Source of the DNA: an uncultured Bacteroidia bacterium
Lineage (GTDB): Bacteria; Bacteroidota; Bacteroidia; Bacteroidales; F082
Direction of reading: 5' to 3'
Assembly: GCA_902801625.1 (NCBI GenBank)
Contig: CADCJI010000001.1
Location: 124,001 to 188,000, forward strand
DNA length: 64,000 nucleotides
The notes beneath the pieces were generated by a model, which was not told the DNA's origin, made no database searches, and saw nothing but the letters and a program-made list of their open reading frames with translations. Shown piece by piece: positions 16,855 to 24,869 of the stretch; position 1 is the stretch's first letter, and each line of letters starts with the position of its first letter. Position numbers and translations under genes: made by a program.

Positions 16855-18363
16855 TTAGCCCAACAAGTCGGAAACAGGGCTTTTCCCCACCTTTTTGATG
16901 AGGTCGGAGCGGTATTTCATCACCGTGTTTTGGCTTAGTTCCAAAATCTCGGCTTCTTCCTTGATGCGGAATTTGAGAAAGTTGAGTACAAGCAAATCGC
17001 GCTCTTGTTCGCTCAAGTCGGGGTAGGTGGATTTCAGTTTTTCATAAACATCGGGGTATGCCTTGTTGAAGGCTTCCAAGATACCCTCGCGTGAAGGGTC
17101 GGCTTTGTCGTAAAGGGTCTTCACTTCCTTCAGCAAGTCATCAAAAGTCTTTTCCTTTAAGGCGGTTTGGGCTTCGCTCAACTGTTGGTTAAAGGCTTCG
17201 CGCTGTTGGTCGAAAGCCTCTTGTTGCTGTTGGTGTTCCTCGCGGAGGTCGGCTTCGGTTTGTTTATGGCGCTTGTGGGCGACCCAAAGCACCAGTCCAA
17301 GCGCCAAAATCACCAGCAATATGATGGCTCCTATCAAAAGGTTCTGTCGCTGTGTTTGTCGCTTTTGCAACAAGGTGTCGGCTTCCTGTTTTTCCTGAAT
17401 GTAGTTGTTGAATAATGCGGTAAGTTCTGATGTTACAGGCGCGAAGGCTTCTTTTGCGTGAGGATATTGCGCCAAAAGACGCGCATATTCGTTCATCTTT
17501 TCGGTCTCGCCCAAAGCTTCATAAACCTCGTGCAAATACTCTATGGTTTGGGCTTTTGCTGTCATGTCCGAAAGACCCAATTGTTCAAACTTCTCATGAG
17601 CCCGATTCAGATACACCAGCGCCGAATCAAACTGTTTCTCCTCTTTATAAATCCAACCGATGGTCAATTCAACATCCTGGTTGTCAACTTCACTACAATG
17701 CGGAAGCAGGGCTTTCAGGTCGCGGATAACGGGTTCTGCATCGTGATGAAGCTTGTAGTCGATGATACCTTTCCTTGAGACCGACATCCTGAAATTGAGT
17801 TCGGAAGAATCGTTTTCGAAGCATCTTATTGCGCTGTCGTAGTAATAGCAAGCACTGTCAAAACTATCACAAATGTCGAATCCATAGGCAATCAAAAACA
17901 AAGTGCTCCCAAATGATTTGCGCGAGTTCGAGTATTTCTTATTGATAGCCAAGGCCTGGCGATAGAAATAAGAAGTTGCTTCCGGCAACAAGGAAATCGA
18001 ATATTGGGTCCCCTGACCCTTATAAGTTCTCTGAAGGAGATTGATTATACTCCTGTCAGGTTTTGTAAGCTGCTCTATTTCAGGAAGATTATCAACAGAA
18101 AAGCGTTCCTCCAATAGTCCCAACACTTGGTAGAATTCTTTGCAACAGGCTACAGTGCTATCCATTTCCCAATAATGCATGGCATTTTGGTAGAGGGTAT
18201 TGGCAATGTTATATATGGAATCGGCACGAAGGCTGTCGGCGGTTGCATCCATTTGTGACGGATCTTCAACCTTTCGACCGGCCTCAACGGTTGGCTCAGG
18301 TTTGCCACAAGCAGCCAATAGTATGGCGCAAATGGATGTTGCTATGATATGATGGATTTTCAT
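16855..18363 (-). CDS. membrane-anchored TPR protein with C-terminal LuxR-like HTH
   Basis: A 502-residue protein. The start is MKIHHIIATSI, because a -7 box lies 5 nt upstream and inside the alternative longer frame. It begins with a lipoprotein-like signal (LLAACGK), followed by TPR-like helices (about 30-290), one strong membrane segment (LLIGAIILLVILALGLVLW), a Gln/Glu-rich coiled coil, and a C-terminal helix-turn-helix (LSEQERDLLVLNFLKF, then ELSQNTVMKYRSDLIKKVG). This layout is common in Bacteroidota: periplasmic TPR sensor, transmembrane helix, cytoplasmic LuxR-type DNA-binding end. Having both a lipobox and a membrane helix is odd; the lipobox may not be used. Target genes are unknown. 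Confidence 0.82.
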   Translation of the reverse strand: MKIHHIIATSICAILLAACGKPEPTVEAGRKVEDPSQMDATADSLRADSIYNIANTLYQNAMHYWEMDSTVACCKEFYQVLGLLEERFSVDNLPEIEQLTKPDRSIINLLQRTYKGQGTQYSISLLPEATSYFYRQALAINKKYSNSRKSFGSTLFLIAYGFDICDSFDSACYYYDSAIRCFENDSSELNFRMSVSRKGIIDYKLHHDAEPVIRDLKALLPHCSEVDNQDVELTIGWIYKEEKQFDSALVYLNRAHEKFEQLGLSDMTAKAQTIEYLHEVYEALGETEKMNEYARLLAQYPHAKEAFAPVTSELTALFNNYIQEKQEADTLLQKRQTQRQNLLIGAIILLVILALGLVLWVAHKRHKQTEADLREEHQQQQEAFDQQREAFNQQLSEAQTALKEKTFDDLLKEVKTLYDKADPSREGILEAFNKAYPDVYEKLKSTYPDLSEQERDLLVLNFLKFRIKEEAEILELSQNTVMKYRSDLIKKVGKSPVSDLLG

Positions 18364-18368
18364 GGGGG

Positions 18369-18376
18369 CAAAAGTA
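18369..18376 (-). promoter_or_regulatory. -7 box for the TPR-HTH gene
   Basis: TACTTTTG on the minus strand ends 5 nt before the ATG at 18363, implying a near-leaderless transcript and deciding the start. Confidence 0.6.
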
Positions 18377-18394
18377 GGGAATTTTTCCAAATCA

Positions 18395-19381
18395 TCACCT
18401 CACAAGGTCGTTATACCCGAAAACCACCTCCAAGCTTTTCCCTTTGAAGTATTCCCTCACTTGGTTTTCAGTCCATTCCGTAGCAGCCAAAATAAAATCG
18501 CCGCCCCAAGCGCCCAAGGATTTCAAAACTCCCTCGAAATCGGGGAAATGTTTTTGAACTGGTTCTTGCCCAATGCAGCGGCTGATGATGCGTTCGTGGC
18601 ATTGCATAAGCATAGCGAATTCGTCCAAACTTTCACATTTCGGCACGGCACGGCTGATTTCCGAAACTGATTCTATATCTTTATGTAAATCAATGGGATT
18701 TGCTTGGGCTAAAAACGCCTTGATTTCCTTTGAGGAACTTTGCTTTTGGCCTTGGTAGATGAAAAACAGATGCTCGGCAAAGGGTGGGTCGAAATCTATA
18801 GGTTCAACTATGGGAGTCGGCCCTTCGACGGGCTCAGGGACCTTAGCTGGTAAATCAAGCGTAGGCCGTTGAGCTTGTCGAAACGCCGATTTAGACATGG
18901 ACAATTGATAATAAATTGGTCCTTCTGCCGTGGCGCAAGCGATGTCATAACCCGAACCACCAAAGGTCAGCTTCAGCAATTCGTATGGATTGACATCAGC
19001 CCATCGCGCCAAATTGGCAATCAAGGTAGAACTGCTGCCGAGCCCCCAATTCGGGTCGAAGTCGAGATGGGTTGTGAATATCAAGTTGTTGCTTTCAAAA
19101 GCCTTGGGATTCAATTGCTTGACGGCTTGCAGGATTTGTCTTAGTTTTTCGGCTTTAGGTTGGTCATCGCTGTCGATAATTTCAAGGTTTTCGGGGTTTA
19201 AGGATACAGTAAACCAAGGGGCATTGGGTTTGTGGGCGTTCCATTGTAGAGATGGTGTGCACACCGTCTCTACCTCCAATGTCTGTCCCAATTTTAACGG
19301 CACTGCCAAAGCCAACGCACCTTTCAAGACGAGATATTCGCCTGTCAACAAAAATTTTCCGTGGGCTTGGTAAAGGCTCAT
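18395..19381 (-). CDS. GYDIA family GHMP kinase (mevalonate pathway type)
   Basis: A 328-residue GHMP-fold kinase. It starts with HGKFLLTGEYLVLKG, has the phosphate-binding motif GLGSSSTLIAN (about 113-123) and GGSGYDIACAT (about 141-151), the signature that names the family in Bacteroidota. It probably phosphorylates mevalonate or phosphomevalonate: the gene overlaps that of HMG-CoA reductase by 4 nt. Two foreign-looking insertions are in frame: a 28-bp palindrome giving VETVCTPSL (about residues 37-45), and a second repeat family giving FRQAQRP and VPEPVEG (about 167-187). Both sit between conserved motifs, so the enzyme is probably still active. Confidence 0.87.
   Translation of the reverse strand: MSLYQAHGKFLLTGEYLVLKGALALAVPLKLGQTLEVETVCTPSLQWNAHKPNAPWFTVSLNPENLEIIDSDDQPKAEKLRQILQAVKQLNPKAFESNNLIFTTHLDFDPNWGLGSSSTLIANLARWADVNPYELLKLTFGGSGYDIACATAEGPIYYQLSMSKSAFRQAQRPTLDLPAKVPEPVEGPTPIVEPIDFDPPFAEHLFFIYQGQKQSSSKEIKAFLAQANPIDLHKDIESVSEISRAVPKCESLDEFAMLMQCHERIISRCIGQEPVQKHFPDFEGVLKSLGAWGGDFILAATEWTENQVREYFKGKSLEVVFGYNDLVR
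18821..18886. repeat. TTCGAC-type inverted repeat inside GHMP kinase gene
   Basis: Left arm CCCTTCGACGGGCTCAGGGA, right arm GGCCGTTGAGCTTGTCGAAA. It is in frame and codes for FRQAQRP on one side and PEPVEG on the other. Related copies occur at 23771, 34069, 48553, 51041 and 59546. Confidence 0.85.
19246..19273. repeat. 28-bp palindrome inside GHMP kinase gene
   Basis: GTAGAGATGGTGTG then CACACCGTCTCTAC: one mismatch in the arms. Read in a different frame from the U32 copies, giving VETVCTPSL. Confidence 0.93.
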
Positions 19382-20703
19382 TTTTTCAAGGAGTCTAAGA
19401 ATTGTTCCACCCCAGCATACGACACGGTCTTATCCTTGAAATACTCGCGTGCCTGTTTTTTCTCCTCTTCCGTGGCGTTCAGTTGGTTCAAGATATTGTT
19501 CAAATGCATCTTCATGTGGCCGGCTTGGATGCCTTTGGTGGTCAGCGAGCGCACGGCGGAGAAGTTGTTGGCCAAACCCATCGTGGCGGCTATCATCATC
19601 AGCTCTTTGGCCGTGGGATTGCCCAAAAGTTCAAGGGTCTTCTTGGCAAGTGGGTGCAGGCTGGTCAGTCCGCCAATGGTACCCAAAGCCATCGGCACCT
19701 CTAGCTCGAAGTGGAAGATGCTATTTTCAATCGTGGCCGAGGAAAGGCTCTCATAATGCCCGTTGCGCGAGGCGAAGGTATGGCCCGCCGCTTCCACCGC
19801 ACGGAAATCATTGCCCGTGGCGATGACCACTGCGTCGATGCCGTTGTAGATGCCCTTGTTGTGCGTCGTGGCGCGGTCGGTGTCGATGTGGGCGATGTCG
19901 ACGGCTTTCTTGAATTTCTTGGCATATTCGGCTCCCGAGAGGTGTTCGTCGATGCCGTCAAGTTGCTCCACAGGGCATTCCACCCAAACCTTCACGCGAC
20001 AGTCGGGCGTGTTGTTCGACAAGATGGTCATGATGATTTCCACCTTGCGGAGGTCCTCAGGCAGGTCTTGTTGCTCAGCGAAGAAGTCCTGCAAGCTATG
20101 CCCAAACTGCTCCAAAGCGGAGTTGATGAAGTTGGCTCCCATGGCGTCGCCCGTGCCAAACTCCACACGAATTTGGTAATAGTCAGGGATTTGTGCGCTG
20201 TAGTCGATGAGCCGCATCCCAAGGATGCCGCCACCGCGTTTACGCATTTTTTCAGTCATGGCATCGGTGTCGGCCAAGAGGCGTTTCTCGATTTCGGGAA
20301 ACATCGCAAACAGTTTTTCCTTGTCGCCGCTCCATCCGAAGTGTACTTGTCCGACCTTGCGCACATCAATGACTTCGGCATGGAATCCGCCTCGCTCGCC
20401 CCAGAACTTGGCTGCAGCTGAGGCCGCCGCTACAACGGAGCTTTCCTCGATGACCATCGGCACGATGTAGTCCTTGCCGTTGATGGTCACATTGGGCGAG
20501 ATGCCGTAGGGAATGAAGAAATTGGTGATGGTGTTCTCGCTGAACTCATCAAAAAGCTGTTGCTGCTTCGAATCGGAGTGCCAATAGCTCTTTAGCAGGC
20601 TGATGACTTCGCCGGGGTTCTCGAAGTAGTTGGCAATCAGCTTTAGCTTCTCTTCCTTGAGAAGTTTCGAAAAGCCTTTCTTTATGCGTTCGCGAGTGGC
20701 CAT
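19378..20703 (-). CDS. mvaA: hydroxymethylglutaryl-CoA reductase, class II
   Basis: A 441-residue enzyme that reduces HMG-CoA to mevalonate, or the reverse. Diagnostic parts: IPMVIEES-type acidic motif (VPMVIEESSVVAAAS, about 81-95), GGGILGMRLID, GDAMGANFIN (dinucleotide and substrate region), THNKGIYNGIDAV with the catalytic Lys, ATGNDFRAVEAA with the Asp, and GIQAGHMKMH with the C-terminal His. Length suits class II. It overlaps the GHMP kinase gene downstream as ATGA, so the two are co-translated. Most gut Bacteroidales make isoprenoids by the MEP route, so a mevalonate pair is a useful marker of lineage. Confidence 0.93.
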   Translation of the reverse strand: MATRERIKKGFSKLLKEEKLKLIANYFENPGEVISLLKSYWHSDSKQQQLFDEFSENTITNFFIPYGISPNVTINGKDYIVPMVIEESSVVAAASAAAKFWGERGGFHAEVIDVRKVGQVHFGWSGDKEKLFAMFPEIEKRLLADTDAMTEKMRKRGGGILGMRLIDYSAQIPDYYQIRVEFGTGDAMGANFINSALEQFGHSLQDFFAEQQDLPEDLRKVEIIMTILSNNTPDCRVKVWVECPVEQLDGIDEHLSGAEYAKKFKKAVDIAHIDTDRATTHNKGIYNGIDAVVIATGNDFRAVEAAGHTFASRNGHYESLSSATIENSIFHFELEVPMALGTIGGLTSLHPLAKKTLELLGNPTAKELMMIAATMGLANNFSAVRSLTTKGIQAGHMKMHLNNILNQLNATEEEKKQAREYFKDKTVSYAGVEQFLDSLKK

Positions 20704-20709
20704 ATCAGT

Positions 20710-21234
20710 TTACCATTCTTCTTCTTCAATCACTTTTTCGGGAACCAGACTTTCCTCAAACTTTTGTCCCCAGTCTTCGGCAAAGGCGGACATCTGTTGC
20801 AGGTAATTGTCCCAAATAGGCTGATAATTAGGATCTTCTTTGTTCATCCATTCCTCGCAGGGATGGTTGCTTTGGGTCTTTTGCATGAAGTCGGTAAGGG
20901 TGTAACGCACACGGCCTTCGCGTACTTCGATGGTGAAATAATAGGTAATCCAAGGCCATTTCGATTTCACTGCGTCGCCGTTGTCAAGCTGGAACTGATG
21001 CTTGCCTTTCAGGGTGCGTCCGTCGTTCTGCTGGAGTATGGTAGCAGGACTTTTGTAATAGGTGTTCATAAACTGGCTGTAGATACGGTTAAACACCTCA
21101 TCCTCAGAACCTACGGTGTTGATGACCTTGCGGAAACAAATCTTTTCCGTCTTTGGGTCAATGGGCATGTTGGATTGGGCAAAGGTGAAAGTCGCAAACA
21201 AGACGGCGACAATAAGCAATGCTGTTTTCTTCAT
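20710..21234 (-). CDS. DUF4468 periplasmic protein
   Basis: A 174-residue protein with a signal peptide (cleavage after FTFAQS). The mature part matches the DUF4468 pattern: MPIDPKTEKICFRKVI at its start and ITYYFTIEVREGRVRYTLTDF in the middle. This domain has a TBP-like fold and is widespread in Bacteroidota, with no known function. The acidic tail EEEEW is unusual. It starts 6 nt upstream of the HMG-CoA reductase gene and could be in the same transcript, although a functional link is not evident. A -7 box is at 21253-21260. Confidence 0.85.
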   Translation of the reverse strand: MKKTALLIVAVLFATFTFAQSNMPIDPKTEKICFRKVINTVGSEDEVFNRIYSQFMNTYYKSPATILQQNDGRTLKGKHQFQLDNGDAVKSKWPWITYYFTIEVREGRVRYTLTDFMQKTQSNHPCEEWMNKEDPNYQPIWDNYLQQMSAFAEDWGQKFEESLVPEKVIEEEEW

Positions 21235-21252
21235 TTCTTTTTAATTTGGTCA

Positions 21253-21260
21253 CAAAATTA
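21253..21260 (-). promoter_or_regulatory. -7 box for DUF4468/mvaA/GHMP transcript
   Basis: TAATTTTG on the minus strand, about 19 nt before the start at 21234. Confidence 0.45.
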
Positions 21261-21320
21261 GTAATAATTCATGTCACTTCGGCGCAACAGGTGTGAAAAA
21301 TAACAAATATTAGGCCAAAA

Positions 21321-22154
21321 CTACAAGGGCTTGACTTCAGAATTGTCGTGGCAAGCCAAATCCTTTAGCGGATTGCCTTTGTAATATAAAGTGGAGGCGT
21401 CATTCAAGGTGGCTTTCAGGTATTCAGTCACCCAGACTGTGGCTTCGGAGGCTTCGGAGAGCTCAGCATATAGCTTATTCACTTGGGTTTCAACCATGTT
21501 TAGTATACTGCCGTCATGTAGTTTTATGTCGGCTCTGGCTGTTTCGCCTCCCCGATTGATGAATCGAGAGTTGCCGTTCAGGTCTAGGTCGAGCAGTTCG
21601 TTGGCATGGATCCTTCCGTTGAACTGTGAGGATTTTGTTAATGAGGCTATGCAAGTGGCACCGTCAAATTGGAAATCGAGCAGTTTTGAAGCCGCATCCA
21701 TCGCGATTTCGCATTTGTCGCCCGTGTAGGTTAAGGCGTTGCAGGAAGAAGCATCAGTCAGGTTCACATAGAGCCGTTCTCCATTATATGAGCCTGTAAA
21801 TGTGACTTTTGAGGCAGTCTTGGCATTAATTTTTTCAAGTTGGTGCATATGTACGGTGGCTCGGAACTCGGAGTTGATAGCAGGGAAGGTCTTTAGAATA
21901 AAACCAAGTTCGAGATGGGTGTCATTCATCTTGGCTTTTACATAAGGCTCCAGATAAGCGGAATAGTTCAGTTCGACATAGGTGCAACTGTCGGCCACAA
22001 CGGTCACTTGCCAGCCGTCGCTGACTTCGATTTCACGTATGTCAGCGTTCTCGAAAACAGTCTTTTGCATGAGGGTCATGTCGGCTTCTTTTTTGCAGGA
22101 TGTGGCGAAGCAAAGGGCTGCGCAAAGAATGAGTATGGTTTTGAGTGTTTTCAT
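21321..22154 (-). CDS. DUF2807 (head GIN domain) lipoprotein
   Basis: A 277-residue lipoprotein: signal with lipobox FATSCK (Cys20). The mature protein has the alternating short strands of a right-handed beta-helix typical of head GIN (DUF2807) domains: IEVSDGWQVTVVADS at the beginning, then KINAKTASKVTFTGSY, VNLTDASSCNALTY, IAMDAASKLLDFQF, LDLNGNSRFI and ATLNDASTLYYKGNPL at the end. These occur in Bacteroidota envelope proteins without defined activity. It sits 30 nt after rlmH in the same direction. The assignment is fairly sure; the role is unknown. Confidence 0.85.
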   Translation of the reverse strand: MKTLKTILILCAALCFATSCKKEADMTLMQKTVFENADIREIEVSDGWQVTVVADSCTYVELNYSAYLEPYVKAKMNDTHLELGFILKTFPAINSEFRATVHMHQLEKINAKTASKVTFTGSYNGERLYVNLTDASSCNALTYTGDKCEIAMDAASKLLDFQFDGATCIASLTKSSQFNGRIHANELLDLDLNGNSRFINRGGETARADIKLHDGSILNMVETQVNKLYAELSEASEATVWVTEYLKATLNDASTLYYKGNPLKDLACHDNSEVKPL

Positions 22155-22183
22155 GCTGTATTAACGAATTATAGTAACATTTA

Positions 22184-22657
22184 TTATTGATGATGATAAG
22201 GTTCGCCCTTTAAAATCGTGAAGGCACGGTAAAGTTGCTCGACAAAAATGAGCCTCACCATCTGGTGGCTGAAGGTCATGGGTGAGAGCGACATCTTGGC
22301 GTTGGCGCGGTCGTAGACTTCTTGCGCGAAGCCGTAAGGCCCACCTATGATAAACACCAGCCTTTTTGCTCCCGAAGCCATCTGTTTTTCAAGGCTTTCG
22401 GAAAACTCCACAGAGGTAAATTGTTTGCCGTTTTCGTCTAAGAGGATGACTTGATCACCAGGTTGCAGCTGTTGCAATAACAGGAAACTCTCCGCTTTCT
22501 TTTGTTGGTCTTCGCTGAGCGTCTTGCGGTTGCGCGGGTCGGGGATCTCTTTCATCTCAAACGAAGCATAATGCCCTATCCGCCCGACATATTTCTTGAT
22601 GCCGGTGATGAGGTAGTCTTCATCCGTTTTTCCTATGACCAAAAGCAGAATCTTCAT
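22184..22657 (-). CDS. rlmH: 23S rRNA (pseudouridine-1915 N3) methyltransferase
   Basis: A 157-residue SPOUT methyltransferase that modifies pseudouridine 1915 in helix 69 of 23S rRNA using S-adenosylmethionine. Family features are complete: MKILLLVIGKT at the start, ILLDENGKQFTS, the cofactor knot FIIGGPYGF, and the C-terminal MTFSHQMVRLIFVEQLYRA. Length is the usual 155-160. It lies downstream of ribF, with 148 nt between them that hold two strong hairpins. Function is housekeeping and cytoplasmic. Confidence 0.97.
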   Translation of the reverse strand: MKILLLVIGKTDEDYLITGIKKYVGRIGHYASFEMKEIPDPRNRKTLSEDQQKKAESFLLLQQLQPGDQVILLDENGKQFTSVEFSESLEKQMASGAKRLVFIIGGPYGFAQEVYDRANAKMSLSPMTFSHQMVRLIFVEQLYRAFTILKGEPYHHQ

Positions 22658-22709
22658 TTTTTTTCGTCACAAAACCGACAAAACTGTCAAAACTTTACTT
22701 TTTGGTAGG

Positions 22710-22760
22710 GAAAGCGGCCAACCGGCCCGCTTTCCGGCGGCAACCTGGTTGGGTGCCGCC
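22710..22760. terminator. two adjacent GC-rich hairpins after ribF
   Basis: First hairpin GAAAGCGG (22710-22717) with CCGCTTTC (22727-22734); second GGCGGCA (22736-22742) with TGCCGCC (22754-22760). They lie after the ribF stop and before rlmH on the minus strand. Likely transcription end or mRNA boundary; no U-run is evident, so it may instead be a small repeat. Confidence 0.5.
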
Positions 22761-22805
22761 CACCCTTAAAAAGTGGTTTTGTGGGTTTTGTATGTTTTGT
22801 GATTA

Positions 22806-23753
22806 TTATAACTTTATGTTTTCTAATAGTTTGTAGGCTTTATTACGGTCTTGTTCCAACTGGGCTTTCAACTCATCCAGCCCGTCAAACTTCTCCTCGT
22901 CGCGGATGCGGTCGATGAAGCGCACATGGATTTGCTTGCCGTAGAGGTCGCCGTCGAAGTCGAATAGGTTGACCTCGATGATGGGGTTGTCTTCGCTGCG
23001 GTCGCCGATGGTGGGTCGGTGCCCGATGTTGGCCATAGCCTTGTAGGTCTTGCCTTCGTAGTCGACAAGGCAGGCATACACGCCTCGGTTGCTGATGAGC
23101 ATGTACTCTCTCGGCAACTCAAGGTTGGCGGTAGGGAAGCCCAAGGTGCGCCCAATCTTGTTGCCCACCACGACCTCGGCAGTGACGGAATAGGTGTAGC
23201 CCAACAGTTGGTTGGCACGCTTCACATTGCCCGTGGCAAGGGCGTTACGAATCTTCGTAGAGCTGATGGCGATATTTTCAACATCTTGTGCGGCAACGCG
23301 TTCCACCTTGAAGCCGTATTTCAGCTTCATGTCGTTGAGCAGACCGAAGTCGCCCATGCGGTTCTTGCCAAAGTGATGGTCGTAGCCTACAACGATATAG
23401 GCAGGCTTGATGTTGTCGATGATGTAGTCCTTGATGAACACCTCCGACGGTGTGCGTGAGAACTCTTTCGTGAAATTGATGATGACCACATTGTCGATGC
23501 CGAACTCCTCAAATTTCTTGAGTTTTTCCTCGGGCGTGCAGAGGAAACGCAGATTAGAGCAGTCGATGTTGAGCACTTGCCGCGGATGTGGACTAAAAGT
23601 AACCACAACAGTCTCACCACCAATGCCTTGTGCCAAGGTCTTCATCTTGTTGAAGATGGCCTGATGGCCGAGATGGACACCGTCGAAGGTGCCGATGGTG
23701 ACCACGGCGTGGGGAATATTTCTAGCTTCTATGATGTTTCTGAAAACTTTCAT
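22806..23753 (-). CDS. ribF: bifunctional riboflavin kinase/FAD synthetase
   Basis: A 315-residue enzyme that converts riboflavin to FMN and then FAD. The N-terminal adenylyltransferase domain has GTFDGVHLGHQAIFNK (about 22-37), VVTFSPHPRQVL, and VVGYDHHFGKNRMGD. The C-terminal riboflavin kinase domain has VGNKIGRTLGFPTANLE (about 192-208), GVYACLVDY, MANIGHRPTIG and VNLFDFDGDLYG. Length is standard. It is preceded by a TTCGAC-type repeat and the asd gene, in the same direction. Confidence 0.97.
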   Translation of the reverse strand: MKVFRNIIEARNIPHAVVTIGTFDGVHLGHQAIFNKMKTLAQGIGGETVVVTFSPHPRQVLNIDCSNLRFLCTPEEKLKKFEEFGIDNVVIINFTKEFSRTPSEVFIKDYIIDNIKPAYIVVGYDHHFGKNRMGDFGLLNDMKLKYGFKVERVAAQDVENIAISSTKIRNALATGNVKRANQLLGYTYSVTAEVVVGNKIGRTLGFPTANLELPREYMLISNRGVYACLVDYEGKTYKAMANIGHRPTIGDRSEDNPIIEVNLFDFDGDLYGKQIHVRFIDRIRDEEKFDGLDELKAQLEQDRNKAYKLLENIKL

Positions 23754-23770
23754 CGATTTAAATCGGGGTT

Positions 23771-23834
23771 TTCGACAAACTCAAGCCTCCTTATCTTGTG
23801 AAAAAGCAGAGGTCCCTGAGCCTGTCGAAGGGCC
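23771..23834. repeat. TTCGAC-type inverted repeat between asd and ribF
   Basis: Left arm TTCGACAAACTCAAG, right arm GGTCCCTGAGCCTGTCGAAG. Same family as the copy inside the GHMP kinase gene; here it is intergenic. Confidence 0.8.
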
Positions 23835-23846
23835 GAACTATATGGT

Positions 23847-24836
23847 TTAAAACTTCATTGTCTTGATAAGATATTGGGCAATTTGCACGGCATTGGTTGC
23901 AGCGCCTTTGCGGAGATTGTCGGCCACGCACCAAAAATTGAGGCCGTTCTCCACCGAGAAGTCACGGCGGATGCGACCCACGAAGACCTCATCCTTGCCT
24001 TCGGCATAGAGGGGCATCGGATAAATGTTTTTGGTCGGGTCGTCTTGCACCACCACGCCAGGCATGGCAGCCATCAATCTGCGGACATCGTCGATTTCAA
24101 AGGGTCTTTCGGTCTCCACATTGACGGCTTCACTGTGGCCGCCCCACACGGGCACACGCACCGTGGTGGATGAGACGGCGATGTGCTCATCGCGGAGGAT
24201 CTTACGCGTTTCGTTGACCATCTTCATCTCCTCTTTGGTATAGCCGTTGTCGAGGAAGGTGTCGATGTGGGGCAGGATGTTAAGGTCAATCGGGTGGGGA
24301 TAGCATGTCGTGCCGCTCGCGCCAGCGCGTTCGGCCTTCAGTTGGTTGACACCTTTTTGGCCGCTGCCCGAGACGCTTTGGTAGGTGCTGACGACAATGC
24401 GTTTGATGCCGTAAGCCTTATGGATGGGTGCCAAGGCCATCACCATCTGTATGGTGGAGCAGTTGGGGTTGGCGATGATGTGCGTGTCCTTGCTGATAGT
24501 GTCGGCGTTGATTTCAGGGACGACCAAAGGCACATCTTTTTCCATGCGCCAGGCCGAACTATTGTCGACAACAAAGGTGCCTTGCTCGGCAAAGCGCGGC
24601 GCATATTGTTTCGATGCCGATGCTCCTGCCGAGAAGATGGCAATGTCAGGGCGGGCGGCGATGGCCTCGTCCACGCTGACCACTTTGTAGGTTTTGCCCT
24701 GGAAAACGATTTCCTTGCCCACGGAGCGTTCCGAGGCGGCGACAATCAATTCATCAATCTGAACCTTCTGTTCGTCAAGCACTTGAAGCATCTTTGAGCC
24801 AACCAGTCCGGTGGCCCCAACCACTGCGATTTTCAT
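23847..24836 (-). CDS. asd: aspartate-semialdehyde dehydrogenase
   Basis: A 329-residue enzyme that reduces aspartyl phosphate to aspartate semialdehyde, feeding lysine, diaminopimelate, threonine and methionine synthesis. It has the NADP-binding start VVGATGLVGSKM (about 4-15), the active-site Cys in IIANPNCSTIQMV (about 125-137), and VPVWGGHSEAVNVE with the catalytic His. Length is typical for the bacterial short form. A -7 box is at 24862-24869 with a short leader. The 154 nt upstream, up to the next gene, hold nothing else that I recognise. Confidence 0.97.
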   Translation of the reverse strand: MKIAVVGATGLVGSKMLQVLDEQKVQIDELIVAASERSVGKEIVFQGKTYKVVSVDEAIAARPDIAIFSAGASASKQYAPRFAEQGTFVVDNSSAWRMEKDVPLVVPEINADTISKDTHIIANPNCSTIQMVMALAPIHKAYGIKRIVVSTYQSVSGSGQKGVNQLKAERAGASGTTCYPHPIDLNILPHIDTFLDNGYTKEEMKMVNETRKILRDEHIAVSSTTVRVPVWGGHSEAVNVETERPFEIDDVRRLMAAMPGVVVQDDPTKNIYPMPLYAEGKDEVFVGRIRRDFSVENGLNFWCVADNLRKGAATNAVQIAQYLIKTMKF

Positions 24837-24861
24837 ATTTTCCTTTTTGCATATTTGGGCG

Positions 24862-24869
24862 CAAAAATA
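24862..24869 (-). promoter_or_regulatory. -7 box for asd
   Basis: TATTTTTG on the minus strand, 25 nt before the ATG at 24836. Confidence 0.6.

Noticed and set aside
22710-22760. FMN riboswitch for ribF
   Set aside because: The structured segment lies downstream, not upstream, of ribF on the minus strand and lacks the conserved FMN aptamer layout.
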